Assembly: GCA_022575985.1 (NCBI GenBank)
Contig: JAKSXM010000040.1
Location: 13,224,001 to 13,288,000, forward strand
Origin: Anagrus nilaparvatae
Lineage: Eukaryota > Arthropoda > Insecta > Hymenoptera > Mymaridae
DNA: 64,000 bases
Direction: 5' to 3'
Shown: in pieces, positions 45,295-58,399 of the stretch
Layout of the letters: each line of letters starts with the position of its first letter
Position numbering within the stretch: the stretch's first letter is position 1
Program-made: the position numbers and the translations under genes
Notes under the pieces: generated by a model
What the model was told of the DNA's origin: nothing
What the model saw: only the letters and a program-made list of their open reading frames with translations
The model's database searches: none

Positions 45295-45600
45295 ATTTGT
45301 TTAAACAATTTGTAAATGCTAATAATTACTTTTATGGATCAAAACTGAGTGCGACACTAAGTTACTTATATTTTTTTATACCCTGGATACGAATTTAAAG
45401 CTAAATTTCGATAAAAATTATACAGGCAATTGTTTAAATAATTTTAAATTGTTTAAACAATTTGTAAATGTTAATAATTACTTTTTTTGGATCAAAACTG
45501 AGTGCGACACTAAGTTACATATATTTTTGCATGCCCTGAATACGAATTTAAAGCTCAATTACAATAAAAATTATACAGGTAATTGTTGAAACAATTTTTA
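45295..45600 (+). repeat. tandem duplication, ~155-bp unit
   Basis: Two copies of a unit containing TTTAAACAATTTGTAAATG and AAAACTGAGTGCGACACTAA lie head to tail, diverged by a few per cent. Confidence 0.85.
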
Positions 45601-48060
45601 ATTGTTTAAGGCCCCCTTTTCATTATTTTGTGTAATTTTAATGAATTTTTTTAGTTTTTTTAAATTAAAAATATTATATAAGGGAGTGTGTTCTAAGTGT
45701 ACGTTTTATTTTTTTTTCAAAATTGTATTTTCAATTTCATTTTGAATTTCATTGTTTATTATTTATTAAACATTGACATGTTAGATAAGAATTGTTTGTC
45801 TCTTAAATTTACATTTTTAAAATTAAATGGATTCAAGTTTTGTCTTATAAACTTTGTAAAATTTGGATTGATCTTATTAAATGAAATTACTAAATTATAA
45901 ATTTTTTACTAATAATATTGGATGTTACATAGGTTCAAACTTTCTGAAATTAAGTGGAACTACTTTGCTAGACTAGTTGGTGTCATGGGATTCACAGTTG
46001 GATGTCTTTTCATTTATCCTGCTTGCTGTTTAACTCACAAATTCAATATCATTCTGGGATCCTACTGCACTTCAATATTGTTATTCATTACAAAATGCTA
46101 TTTTCTCTTATTAACTATTAGCATATTATTTAATTTAGTAAGAATTCAATCAATTCTAGCATATTGATATATGGCTCTAGTTTTTTAACTCAAACTAAAT
46201 TAACTTGATACATTAAATTACATTTTTTTTTTTGTATTGTTAAGTACAGTATTTTTCTCTTACGAACCATAATGGTGTTAAACTCTTATGAATATCTTAC
46301 AAATTCTCATAAACTAAATTCATCTTGCTACTATTTAAAATCAATATTATTATCATTGTTATATAAAATATTGTAAATTTTTCAAATGTTTAAATTGTTA
46401 GTTGATTTTGATAACATGCTAAGATACGCCTCTTCTCTACAATCTGCAATTATAGAAATTTTGCATATTATAGTTTTTTAAATTAAATTTTGTATGTTAA
46501 CTTGCTTATAATTTTTGCGGGGAAAGAGGTTGTATATTTTTATTTTGAAAATTAATTGAAGTTTGTATTATTTTCAACTAATATATTTGAATTAGATTAT
46601 TATCAGTTTTATCAATTCATTAGAGTGGATTTGGCAGGGTGGGTGGCAATTGTGATTTTTACTAATTAATTATTCTATTAATATAGCACCTGCTTTGTTA
46701 AACTACTTAATTTGTAAAATTTGTGCAAAATCCTTGCTGATTTAAGATATAAACTCACTTTCAATATATTTTCTGTGTATGAAAATTGTATATCATCTCT
46801 ACTTGCAGAAATGATATAAAGTTGTTAAGTTATTATACTCTCTTATTATTACTTGTTTGAAAAATTGCATAAAACAATATTATGATCTCATTGTAGACAT
46901 AATAAAGGAAGAATTAAATCAGCAGGATTCTCAATAAGTTATTATTTAACTGCTTTAGTCTCAAAACAAAAATTGCATTTATTTAATTCTATTTTTCAAT
47001 TATTTATATTTTAAATTCATTATTGCTGGTGCAGTAGTGATATCAGTGATATAATTATTTCTATTAGAATAATTATTAAATCTTGAATCTACAGATATCT
47101 TGCTGGTTTAGTCAGGATAGTAAAACTTGAAATTAGGCAATCTGTCTATGCTAAACTCGCATCAATTCATTATTTATTGTATTTTTACGCGTTTTGTCAA
47201 ATGTTGTACTGTAGAATATGATATAATCTTATGATTAAGTATAATCAAGAACTCTTCAAGTTCAATTAATTAAAATTAATTGAGATAATTTATTTATATT
47301 TAATTGGCTATCATTTTATAACTTGTAACTTTTTTTATTTTTCCATTTCTGGTTTTATTTTTTTTTTAAATTCACTTGATTAAAAACAAATTTATGTAAA
47401 TATAAAACACTACAAAATGTAGAATTCAAAAAATTTTTCGCCTCAAATTTTGCTATTAATTTTGTAATTATTGTTTATATCTCACTTCTTTAATCTGCAA
47501 TTGTAAAATTTCTTAGGGATAGTGTAATTGTAAATTTGCTTACTTTTTTGGAAGGAGGGAGATGTGAATAGTAGTTGTAGAAACATGGATTTTCAATTGA
47601 TTTGCTAATTGTGATATAACTTTGTATGAGCAAATTTGGCAAGGTGGGTGGTGAAAATTACTGTATTTTTAACTTTATAAAAATAATTCTTGCTCCATTG
47701 CCCCTACTTTGTTAAATTACTCTAACATATTGCTTACACTACAGTTTAAAAAAATTTTGATCACATGTTCCTTTTCAATTTGCGAGGAAAAGGGAATGCT
47801 TGGAGTTCTACTTGCAGAACATATCTCAAAAAAATTTTTAAACTGGGTCTCAAACCACTATATAAAAATTTTGTTATAATTTTGCTTGAAAGCTAAGTTA
47901 TCATGCTTAAGCTTTATTTATTTGTGTGCGCGAGTATTAAATTCAATAATTTTACTCAAACTACCATATTACTCTCACCATTTTTGAGGAGAGGAAAACT
48001 GTCTAAATCGAGTTTCCGAAATACTTTAAGCAAAATTTTTATATTGGGTTAATGTTATAT
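45601..48060. other. AT-rich stretch with a diverged duplicated segment
   Basis: No supported gene. Segments near 46520-46700 and 47545-47715 are diverged copies sharing a GGTGGGTGG-containing block and CTTTGTTAAA. The ORF at 45922-46167 has a hydrophobic product with an unusually mixed composition (KWNYFARLVGVMGF), preceded by an AG acceptor; it could be an exon relic but I cannot support it further. Confidence 0.4.
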
Positions 48061-48215
48061 GATCTTACATCTGATCTTACATCCGCAGAAATGCTAGGGT
48101 TGCAACCGCAAGGTATCGCGCTTGTCGCACCAAAGCGATTTTGCTCGTTACACACAAGCGGGTGCTCGTGATACAAGCGCAGATGTTTCTCCGTGCATAT
48201 ATTATATAAAAAAAT
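48061..48215. repeat. GC-richer island of a dispersed repeat
   Basis: It contains direct copies of TGATCTTACAT at its left end and inverted blocks around GCGCTTGT and ACAAGCG. The style is like the other GC-rich hairpins in the window. The minus-strand ORF through it is not supported. Confidence 0.5.
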
Positions 48216-49103
48216 TTTTTTCACCTATAAAAATTTTTAATGCCTTTTTAACATCTTTTCCAAAAAAATTTTTTTACCCCTCTCCCACGTAAATACGTTA
48301 TAATTTCTAAAACTAAAAATAAAAAAACAATAATTTCTTCAAATGGATCAGTTAAAAAATACCCTGCTAACTAGCTGGCTCTAAGGTTCCTCAAACAATG
48401 AGCTTAATACTTCAATATGCCACAGGTATCACCGATTACAAGCATGCAATCACAGATACATTTCTATTAACTATTAAAAGTTTATTTTATTGATTAAAAA
48501 TTTTGGAACAAATTTTCAAAAAATTAATTATCAGATTCGAGATATCGAGTAAAAACCATATTTTCAAATATAAGTACTTTCATGGAACTGAATGAAGTAT
48601 TACATCCAGAAACAAAAAAAAATATTTCAGTTTAAAAAATTTTTTTTGTTAAATATTACACTGTATAATAACACAAATATTAATATAAGTTTATAAGTAT
48701 GCGTGCGTGTGTGCACAGAGAAAGCACAGAGTGTAAGCGCGTGCCTTTAGAAACGGCGCACTGTGCCGGCAGTCTTAGGACAATAGTCCAAGTAGCAACA
48801 CACATTTTTATACAATAAAGTTTTATAATTATTTTGCTACTTAATTAATATATTTTTTGTGAGTTATTTTTATTTTATCATCACCAAAATTCTAGTTTAT
48901 CACACATTATACAGTCTATATTTTTCTATATTTTTATACTGGTATCATGTCAATTAGTTTTGTGGTTCTTGAGTCATTAGGGTACAGGCAGACACACAGG
49001 CTTACAAATAAATTATTAAAAAAACCATAAAAAAATTAAAAAAATTTTTTTATTAGCTTCAAAAATATTTTATAAAATTTTAAAGGTACCTCCGTTTTGA
49101 ATA
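48216..49103. other. AT-rich stretch with dispersed repeat R2
   Basis: No gene. The block 48340-48420 is an inverted relative of 60655-60720 (TTGTTTGAGGAACCT). Positions 48930-49100 belong to repeat R2, interrupted at 49102 by the next element. Confidence 0.55.
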
Positions 49104-51566
49104 CTCTAACAAAAATAACCACGTAGTTATACTCCCTGGCTCAGAGAGTTATTTCAGGGAGTTAACTCCCTAAAACAGGGAGTTAACCACCTAAAACAGA
49201 GAGTTAAACTCCCTGATTTAGAGAGTTAACTCCCTGATTTAGGGAGTTAACTCCCTGAAATTTCTGTCATCTCCACGAATACCTTCGGGATGAAAATGGA
49301 CCGTACGAGGGAAAACTGATATCCTGGAGGCGTAAATTTTAATTTTTCATCCAAAACAATTTTCCAATTTTCCAATTTTCCAATATGACGGACCAGAAAA
49401 AATCAAAATAAAGACTTTCTACATTACCTGGGGGTTTTCGGGGCCAAGAAAACCGTTTTTATGAATGAAAATTTTTATTTTTTTGCCCCAACGTATTTTC
49501 CAATTTTCCAAGATAGCGGACCAGAAAAAATCAAAATTAAGAGTTTCTATATTACCTAAGGGTTTTCGGGGCCGAGAAAACCGATTTTATGAATGAAAAT
49601 TTTTATTTTTTGTCCCCAACATATTTTCCAATTTTCCAAGATGGCGGACCAGAAAAAATCAACATAAAGACTTTCTACATTACCTGGGGGTTTTCGGGGC
49701 CAAGAAAACCGTTTTTATGAATGAAAATTTTTATTTTTTTGCCCCAACATATTTTCCAATTTTCCAAGATGGCGGACCAGAAAAAATCAAAATTAAGAGT
49801 TTCTACATTACCTAGGGGTTTTCGGGGCCGAGAAAACCGATTTTATGAATGAAAATTTTTATTTTTTTGCCCCAACATATTTTCCAATTTTCCAAGATGG
49901 CGGACCAGAAAAAATCAACATAAAGACTTTCTACATTACCTGGGGGTTTTCGGGGCCAAGAAAACCGTTTTTATGATTGAAAATTTTTATTTTTTTTCCC
50001 CAACATATTTTCCAATTTTCCAAGATGGCGGACCAGAAAAAATCAAAATAAAGACTTTCTACATTACCTAGGGGTTTTCGGGGCCAAGAAAACCGTTTTT
50101 ATGAATGAAAATTTTTATTTTTTTGCCCCAACATATTTTCCAATTTTCCAAGATGGTGGACCAGAAAAAATCAAAATAAAGACTTTCTACATTACCTGGG
50201 GGTTTTCGGGGCCAAGAAAACCGTTTTTATGAATGAAAATTTTTATTTTTTTGCCCCAACATATTTTCCAATTTTCCAAGATGGTGGACCAGAAAAAATC
50301 AAAATAAAGACTTTCTACATTACCTGGGGGTTTTCGGGGCCAAGAAAACCGTTTTTATGAATGAAAATTTTTATTTTTTTGCCCCAACATATTTTCCAAT
50401 TTTCCAAGATGGTGGACCAGAAAAAATCAAAATAAAGACTTTCTACATTACCTGGGGGTTTTCGGGGCCAAGAAAACCGTTTTTATGAATAAAAATTTTT
50501 ATTTTTTTGCCCCAACGTATTTTCCAATTTTCCAAGATGGCGGACCAGAAAAAATCAAAATTAAGAGTTTCTACATTACCTAGGGGTTTTCGGGGCCGAG
50601 AAAACCGATTTTATGAATGAAAATTTTTATTTTTTTGCCCCAACCTATTTTCTAATTTTCCAAGATGGTGGACCAGAAAAAATCAAAATTAAGACTTTCT
50701 ACATTACCTATGGGTTTTCTCGGCCCCGAAAACCCCTAGGTAATGTAGAAACTCTTAATTTTGATTTTTTCTGGTCCGCCATCTTGGAAAATTGGAAAAT
50801 ACGTTGGGGCAAAAAAATAAAAATTTTCATTCATAAAATCGGTTTTCTCGGCCCCGAAAACCCCGAGGCAATGTAAAAATCTTATTATGAAATATTTTTT
50901 GGTCCGCCATCTTGGAAAATTGGTAAATATATTGGGGCAAAAAAATAAAAAATTTCATTAATAAAATCGTTTTTCTCGGCCCCGAAAACCCCTAGGAACT
51001 CTTTATGTTGATTTTTTCTGGCCCGCCATCTTGGAAAATTGGAAAATATATTGGGGCGAAAAAATAAAAATTTTCATTCATAAAAACGGTATTCTTGGCC
51101 CCGAAAACCCCTAGGTAATGTAGAAAGTCTTGAGGTTGATTTTTTCTGGTCCGCCATCTGGGAAAATTGGAAAATATGTTGGGGCAAAAAAATAAAAATT
51201 TTCATTCATAAAATCGGTTTTCTCGGCCCCGAAAACCCCCAGGTAATGTAGAAAGTCTTTATTTTGATTTTTTCTGGTCCGCCATATTGGAAAATTGGAA
51301 AATTGGAAAATTGTTTTGGATGAAAAATTAAAATTTACGCCTCCAGGATATCAGTTTTCCCTCGTACGGTCCATTTTCATCCCGAAGGTATTCGTGGAGA
51401 TGAGAGAAATTTCAGGGAGTTAACTCCCTAAATCAGGGAGTTAACTCTCTAAATTAGGGAGTTTAACTCTCTGTTTTAGGTGGTTAACTCCCTGTTTTAG
51501 GGAGTTAACCCCCTGAAATAACTCTCTGAGCCAGGGAGTATAACTACGTGGTTATTTTTGTTAGAG
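49104..51566. mobile_element. 2.46-kb TA-flanked palindromic element with tandem array
   Basis: The tips CTCTAACAAAAATAACCACG and their complement are flanked by TA on each side (49102-49103 and 51567-51568). A copy of the host repeat at about 61525-61560 has a single TA at the same place, an apparent empty site. Inside the tips, GGGAGTTAACTCCC-type motifs repeat (49150-49260 and 51405-51530). The middle is about sixteen 126-bp units of family T1 (TTTTCCAAGATGGCGGACC), direct from 49330 to about 50710 and inverted from about 50715 to 51330. The TA duplication fits a Tc1/mariner-mobilised MITE. No transposase is inside; ORFs through the array are not genes. Confidence 0.9.
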
Positions 51567-51569
51567 TAA

Positions 51570-51874
51570 AAATTTAAGAGGATACGTAAAAATGTGTGCC
51601 GAATCGAATGCTACAAACTTGTGACAATAAAATTTGTCAATAGTCTCAAGATATTTCCCTTTTTTTTTAAATTTTTTAAAATTTTATCATGTTCAAAATC
51701 ACTGAAAATTAGATATCTCAAAAACTACGATAGCTAAATAGAAAATCTATGGCCTATGTCACCCGCAGACTTTTTTTTCATTTTGACACCGGTTTCATGC
51801 CAATTGGTTCGATGGTTCTTGGTGATGAGGGGACAGACAGACAGACAGACAAAAAAATAAATTTTTTAAATATA
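51570..51874. repeat. dispersed repeat R2, right part
   Basis: Continuation of the repeat split at 49102; it matches 61560-61850. It ends in an (ACAG)n run (51830-51850) as do the copies at 49000 and 61800. Confidence 0.75.
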
Positions 51875-51876
51875 TA

Positions 51877-53634
51877 TGGGTGGTTCCAGTACTTTTCGTA
51901 TAGATTAGGGCACACTCATGTCACCGATTGAGCTCAAATTTTAGGGAATAGTTTGGGGTTACAAAAAAGTCACTCAGCCAAAATTTTAGCCCTCTAGCAC
52001 CTCATGGGGCCGAAATATGGCCGTTTAAAGGTCCAAAAATAGCCTAATTTAGCCCTTTTTTAAAATTACGCCGTTCCCTTAAATTTACTTCAAATTTCAT
52101 CTTACTGGTCGCATTTTAACCGCTAAAAAGTCTAAATTTTGTAAAAAAATTTTTAGCCAGTTACATGGAGTCAACTTTTTTTGGCATTGATAAACGTAAA
52201 ATGAATTTTATTAAAAAAGCTGATATTCAAAATAATACCGTAGCTTAAGATCAACTCAAAAATACTTCTGGTTGGTTGCAATTTTTTTGTCTACTCAAGA
52301 CCTTTCAAATGCAACCCTAAAATTTAAAATCGGTGGATTTAAACCGGAGATATTTTGATTTTAGTGGCGGCTGTTTTTGAAAAATGCGTTTTTTTGACAT
52401 TTTTCGCCACCTGGCATTTTTTTCTAAGTGCTTTAAAATGTCTGAAAATTTCAGGAAAATAAGTTCAATATATGTACTACAAATTTCATAAAAATTTTCT
52501 TTGCTTATTTGCCTTTAAAGCCCTTTTTTGACTCATCCAAATTCAACCTTTCCATTTTCCGGAATTTTCCATTTTCCGGCTTTTCCTGTAATCTAATGAA
52601 AATGCTGACTCGATTTTTGGATTCCTCGGGAAATTTTACTATAGACCCTCTTTTTTTAGTAATTTTGAACATCTCTGTGATGCTGTATAAAAAAAAGAAA
52701 AAAGAATTTGCATAAAAATAAAAATAAATTTAAATTTAGAAAATTGACAAACAAAAAAAATTTTAATTTTATCAATTTCAATTTTATTTTTATTTTTATG
52801 CAAATTCTTTTTTCTTTTTTTTATACAGCATCACAGAGATGTTCAAAATTACTAAAAAAAGAGGGTCTATAGTAAAATTTCCCGAGGAATCCAAAAATCG
52901 AGTCAGCATTTTCATTAGATTACAGGAAAAGCCGGAAAATGGAAAATTCCGGAAAATGGAAAGGTTGAATTTGGATGAGTCAAAAAAGGGCTTTAAAGGC
53001 AAATAAGCAAAGAAAATTTTTATGAAATTTGTAGTACATATATTGAACTTATTTTCCTGAAAGTTTCAGACATTTTAAAGCACTTAGAAAAAAATGCCAG
53101 GTGGCAAAAAATGTCAAAAAAACGCATTTTTCAAAAACAGCCGCTACTAAAATCAAAATATCTCCGGTTTAAATCCACCGATTTTAAATTTTAGGGTCGC
53201 ATTTAAAAGGTCTTGAGTAGACGAAAAAATTGCAACCAATCAAAAGTATTTTTGAGTTGATCTTAAGCTACGGTATTATTTTGAAAATCAGCTTTTTTAA
53301 TAAAATTCATTTTACGTTTATCAATGCCAAAAAAAGTTTACTCCATGGAATTGGCTAAAAATTTTTTTACAAAATGTAGACTTTTTAGCGGTTAAAATTC
53401 GACCAGTAAGATGAAATTTGAAGTAAATTTAAGGGAATGGCGTAATTTTAAAAAAGGGCTAAATTAGGCTATTTTTGGACCTTTAAACGGCCATATTTCG
53501 GCCCCATGAGGTGCTAGAGGGCTAAAATTTTCGCTGAGTGACTTTTTTGTAACCCCAAACTATTCCCTAAAATTTGAGCTCAATCGGTGACATGAGTGCG
53601 CCCTAATCTGTACGAAAAGTACTGGAACCACCCA
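51877..53634. mobile_element. 1.76-kb TA-flanked near-perfect palindrome
   Basis: Tips TGGGTGGTTCCAGTACTTTT are flanked by TA (51875-51876 and 53635-53636). The arms are about 870 bases and mirror around 52755.5, with identical ORFs on opposite strands (52509-52715 and 52796-53002) that only reflect the symmetry. No transposase. It is a foldback MITE of Tc1/mariner style. Confidence 0.93.
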
Positions 53635-53636
53635 TA

Positions 53637-54317
53637 TAGTATTAATAGATATATATTTGAAAATTTATTTGTCTGTCTGTATGTGCTCAGTTAAATTTTT
53701 TTATTTTCTCTATTATGATTGTAGAATCAAACAGAACTTATAATTTTTCATTAATGTTTCACCTACGCTGCTCTGAATAGTTTGAATGTGTTTGAATAAT
53801 TAAAAATTTATAGTAAAACATGATTTTTTTAAGCAAGACAAACAAAAGTAAATGTGACATCACTTATGCTAGTATATCGCTCATTTTCATTTTTTATGCA
53901 AAAATAGTGTCACGTGGTCGTATATACCGATTGAAGTAAGAATTTACAAATTTTTTTGTCTTAAAGTTTGTATTTCAAAAAGTTGTTGACCATACACCAT
54001 AAAAATTAACATAATTTTAAGTTGAAAAAAAAATTTCTGGCTAAAATATGACAAAAAAGCCTTTACCGTTCCCCTAAAAAGCCTTTACCGTTCCTGTTAA
54101 GAACTTGGTGTTTTAAGCAAAATAAGTGCAATTAAAAGCACAATAATAAAAATTTTTTAATTTTACTAAGTTTTTATGACAATAACAAGTTGATCCTTTG
54201 ATAAAAAAATTTTTTACTTTATGTTTTTTAAAAATTACAGCACTAAAACAAGATTTTTATATTATTTTTTTGAAATCTATTTTTGCAAAAAAAAATGAAA
54301 ATGAGCCATATATATAT
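53637..54317. other. dispersed repeat R3, no gene
   Basis: The block 53690-53830 matches 60715-60850 (CCTACGCTGCTCTGAATAG). The remainder is AT-rich. Confidence 0.6.
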
Positions 54318-54439
54318 TAGGGCGACCCACGAAAAAAAAAAGTACATTTTTTTCGGGTCTCACGTCAAAAACTTAAAATATACATGCCACAGACCACAAA
54401 AATCCAAACCTGAAGTTTTAAAAATGATGTTTTAAAGAT

Positions 54440-54995
54440 GCGCTATAAGGTAAAATACGTGATGGCTCCGAAAAAAAATCTACAAAACTATATTTCTTTT
54501 ATGTAACCAGACTATTTTTAGTTAAGAATCGAAATTTTCTTCAGACAAACTTTAGTAATTTTTCCCGCAGAATCGATTGAGACCATGTTACTCTTTAATC
54601 CGACCAGCCATTTCCGAGGTATAGACAAAAATAATGGGTGGATCACGTACAAAATCATAAAATTTTTATTTTGTGCATCTTAAAAGGCAACTTTTAGTTT
54701 CAAAATCAAAATTTTCATCTCTGAAACTTGAGTAATTTTTTTCGCTGAATCGATTGACACCATGCACGTTTCAATCCAACAAGCCGTTTCCGAGCTATAG
54801 CTAAAAATAACCGGTGGCTTACGAAAAAAATCATACAATTTCTACTTTATTTATCTTAAAAGACAACTTTTGGTTTAAAAATCGAAATTTTCCTGTATCG
54901 AACTTCAGTAATTTTTTCCGCTGAATAGATTGGGACCATGCACGTTTCAATCTAACAAGCCGTCTCCGAGTTATAGCTATAAATAACTGGTGAAA
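54440..54995 (+). repeat. three ~177-bp tandem units
   Basis: Each unit carries GAATCGATTG, GACCATG, an AACAAGCCGT-like phrase and a TCTTAAAAG...CAACTTTT block. The units are diverged. They directly precede the exon at 55010. Confidence 0.8.
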
Positions 54996-55009
54996 ATATG
55001 TTATTTCAG

Positions 55010-55138
55010 CTTAGCGCTTTCGGATTCGATATTGACAGTTTACCCCCTACTGTAAGAAAAATTGCTAGCGAATTGCCTTTGCAGAAAGCTATAGAATTTG
55101 TTCGAAACTGGGATAAATTTCTATTTCCACAAAAATAA
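55010..55138 (+). CDS. terminal exon of an unrecognised protein
   Basis: After TTATTTCAG, 42 codons read in frame to TAA: a start with FGFDIDSLPPTVRKIAS, then LPLQKAIEFVRNWDKFLF at the end. Composition and the acceptor argue for a real 3' exon. It lies inside the TA-flanked element, with no recognisable upstream exon, so it may be the remains of the element's own gene or a captured host exon. Confidence 0.55.
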   Translation, partial: LSAFGFDIDSLPPTVRKIASELPLQKAIEFVRNWDKFLFPQK

Positions 55139-55386
55139 TTAGGGATACAAGTTAATCAAGAGTAAAAATTTTTGTTGTTTTTTTGTTTAAATTTATTCTT
55201 ATTTTTTTTATATTTTTTTTTAAATCAATAAGGAAAAATCTCCTGATTTCGTTTTTATTTTTTTTTTTATTAACTTATCTCTACTCTATATTAAAGATTA
55301 CCCATGAATTAGCGGAAAAATGATCTAATTAAATTTAAAAAGACAAGATTAACCCTTATACTCCTTATAAATTACCCAAATTCCCC

Positions 55387-55420
55387 CCCCCCCCCCCCCA
55401 AAAAAAAAAAGAAACAGAGA
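55387..55420 (+). repeat. homopolymer C tract followed by A tract
   Basis: About 18 C residues followed by about 11 A residues. Its length is likely to be unreliable in an assembly. Confidence 0.9.
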
Positions 55421-55739
55421 AATGTGGTAAAAAGGATGTAAGTGTTACGGAATAATACCGTGTGAAAATTATTTTTATATGCTCTATCTCTCTTTTTTCT
55501 AAATTTATGATTTCCGGTCATAACTGTCTAATTTTTTATTCATTTCTTTATTTTTATCAATTTTATATAATTTTTAATTTTAATTATCAATTTCTATATT
55601 TTGTACTTCCTGTTATTGTCCAGATAATATTGGAGAAATGGGTCAACGTATTTTTTTGATTGACATATTTTTAACTGATAGGGTAAATTCCACGAATTGA
55701 TAAATAGGAGTTGACACTTGATGAGCTTATCTATCAATT

Positions 55740-55800
55740 TTTGGGATATATAAACCCCCAAATTTTATAACCGGTCAGTTCAAGTTTTTTATTAGTCCGG
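55740..55800 (+). promoter_or_regulatory. candidate core promoter
   Basis: GATATATAAACC is followed about 28 bases later by GGTCAGTTCAAG, which resembles a TATA box plus initiator with arthropod-like TCAGT. No ORF follows within 1 kb; it may belong to an LTR or a non-coding transcript. Confidence 0.4.
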
Positions 55801-57720
55801 TTAGGACTAATTTTCTTCGACATTTTTTCCTATTAACCAAGTAAGGTTAATCCGCAGTTATTTTAATTTTTTTTAAGTCGAGATTGACTTATTTCTCCAA
55901 ATATCTTAATTCTTAAAATATTTAAACTTAAATTCTAAATTTCATTTGTAATTTTAATATTTTAACTCTTCAATTTTATAAATAATCAAATTCAAACTTC
56001 ATTGTAAACTTAAGTTCTAAGTTCTTCTTTTAAACGAATCTTATAAAATTTTTAATTGAATAAATAAATTACTGTTCAATTTACAAAAATTCAAGTTATT
56101 TCAAAAGACCAGAATAAATCAATTGTAAGTATATTCATTATATAATAAACTACTAACAGTTAAACTTGGTAAAATAACATAATATAATTATAACTCATTG
56201 AAATCTGCAAAATCCATACGATTTTGCGTGTAACCCGTGACTAAAAATAATTAAAAAATTATTAAGTCTCATCTCGCTACATAAGTAATAAAATATTTTT
56301 TTTATTTTTTTTTGCGCTTATGAAAATTCAAATACATTAAAGTTTTTTATGTGCCCAACCTAAGTCTTAATCAATTGTAAATAAATTCTTGTAAATATGT
56401 TTTTAATTGTAAATAATTTAGTTTAAGTAGATAAATTAGTAATAAAGTGAGTAAGCTTGGGTTATGGCAAATTATTGTTAAGTATGGAGTATGATACCAG
56501 AAGTTTGAGGGCTTTTGTCCCAAACGCCCTCCTTAAGGGGAGGGTTATTATAGCGTTGCTATAAAATACAAAAAAGAACGATTTTCATAAGTGCGCGAAA
56601 TATTATTATGCGCGATCATTAAATTTAAAAATATCGATTTTTAATAGGTAGTAGCGACACACACGCACGGCACACATAGATACTGACCAACCGCGAGAGC
56701 AACGAAAGGGAAGAAGGGAGAGCAGGAGCACGAGAGGAACGTGCAGCAGCGTTGCTTTGACTTTTGATCGATAAAGAGCACATTTTTAGTAAAGATAAAT
56801 TTTGAAAATTAAAAGTAATTAAACTGAATTTATAAAATATTTGAAAGAAGTGTTTTAGTTGTAATGATTAATTGATTAAAGAATAATTGAATATTTATAA
56901 TAAATAAAATTGTCGCGACAAGAATCAGTGATTATCATATTAATTATTATCGAAAATTCAAGATTCTCATTGCGGCCATATTTATTATTTATTGGAGACA
57001 ACGAATTTATATACTTATATACAAGGAAGGATTTTTAATATAATATTGAGAGCAAGATTGTTATTAATAAAATATAGAAGTTTTGGATTAAGGAAACAGT
57101 CAGCGGAAATAAAAAGGTAAAGAACAAGATATATTAATTAGCGTGTGTCGAAAAAGAATTATAGTGGACAAAGTGACATTTATTATTTAAGGATTTTTAA
57201 GTGAATAATTAGCGGTTAAAAATTATATAAATAGTGAAATCGATTAAATTTAGATTATAAGAGAAAAATATTGATTAAAGTAAGATTTTGAATGAAGTGG
57301 ATTTTTATATATATTTTAAAGTTAATAAAAAGGAGTTTTTATTATTTCAGGTCATAACCCTTTCACCTCCCCTCATTCAGCATTATAGTTAAATTCCCGC
57401 GACCCTGAGAAATTAAGCCGACCTCGTGCTACGTTTTAATATACACATATTATCGCGCGCGCGTGTCAACACGACTCATTTTTACATAGTAACAGTTAAT
57501 AAATTCTATCTGATTTTTTAAATAATAATCATGGTTAATCCGAGAGGTCGGTAATAGCCACATTATACTAAGTAATATTTTCGTAGTCTACGGGAAATTT
57601 TACTATAGAATCTTCATAGAAATATTAAAATTAAAAGCTCGTTTTAGTCTACAGAAAATACTGGTAACTAAAAAAAATTAAAAAATTGAAATATCTGCAA
57701 AAATTACAAAACCGAAGTGT
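55801..57720. other. gene-poor interior of the 3.5-kb element
   Basis: Mostly AT-rich. A GC-richer, purine-biased patch at 56640-56760 (ACACACGCACGGCACAC, then GAAGGGAGAGC) looks like a 5' untranslated leader, followed by AT-rich DNA with no ORF. A short CGCGCGCG tract lies at about 57450. Confidence 0.4.
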
Positions 57721-58399
57721 GCTAACTTAATATTAATTTTTAAAACTTCAGGTTTGTATTTTTGTGGTCTGTGGCATGTATATTTTAAGTTTTTGACGTG
57801 AGACCCGAAAAAAATGTACCTTTTTTTTTCTTGGGTTGCCCTAATATACATATATAGCGTTAGAGAATTTTTTTAGTTTGATAATCACGCTTAGACAGCA
57901 ATAGCTAGAAAAACGCGTTTTGCGGCAAAAAACGCGGAAAAATTACAGGAGTGTCATAGGCTATATAGGATTGGTATTGATGCAAAAGAAAATATTTGTC
58001 GTCAAAAAAACTTTTTTTTCAAAAAAGTAATTTTAAATATTTTCAAAAAAATCGTAATTTGCTTAAAAAATTCGAATTTTTTTTTAATCAGAAAAGTTTT
58101 TATATGAATTAGAATAGTTTTTTACGTAACTACCTAAATTTTCAAGAAAATAGGTTAGATGTTTCCAAAGTTGCATGTATTAGTTAAAAAAAAAATTTGA
58201 ATTTTAGTAAAAAAATTCATAAAAATACAATAGTAAAAATTAATAAAATATTAAGGGAAAGATTAAATTTTTTGAAAATTTGGTTAAAAAGTGAAATATC
58301 TGGAAAATATGAAAATATGTCGCCATTGGTATTACAGGATTCAGTAAATTCTAGAACCATCTATATATATACATATCTTAATACTATATATACTATATA

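Larger units (their letters stand above)
54320..57841. mobile_element. 3.5-kb TA-flanked element with ~110-bp inverted ends
   Basis: The left end GGGCGACCCACG and the right end GGGTTGCCC, preceded by matching AGACCCG and CATGCCACAGACCACAAA blocks, are inverted over at least 110 bases. TA flanks both sides (54318-54319 and 57842-57843). Contents: three ~177-bp tandem units (54440-54995), one terminal coding exon (55010-55138), a C-tract, a promoter-like stretch and AT-rich filler. Confidence 0.72.

Noticed and set aside
52509..53002. Two identical 68-residue ORFs on opposite strands
   Set aside because: They are mirror images inside the palindrome at 51877-53634.
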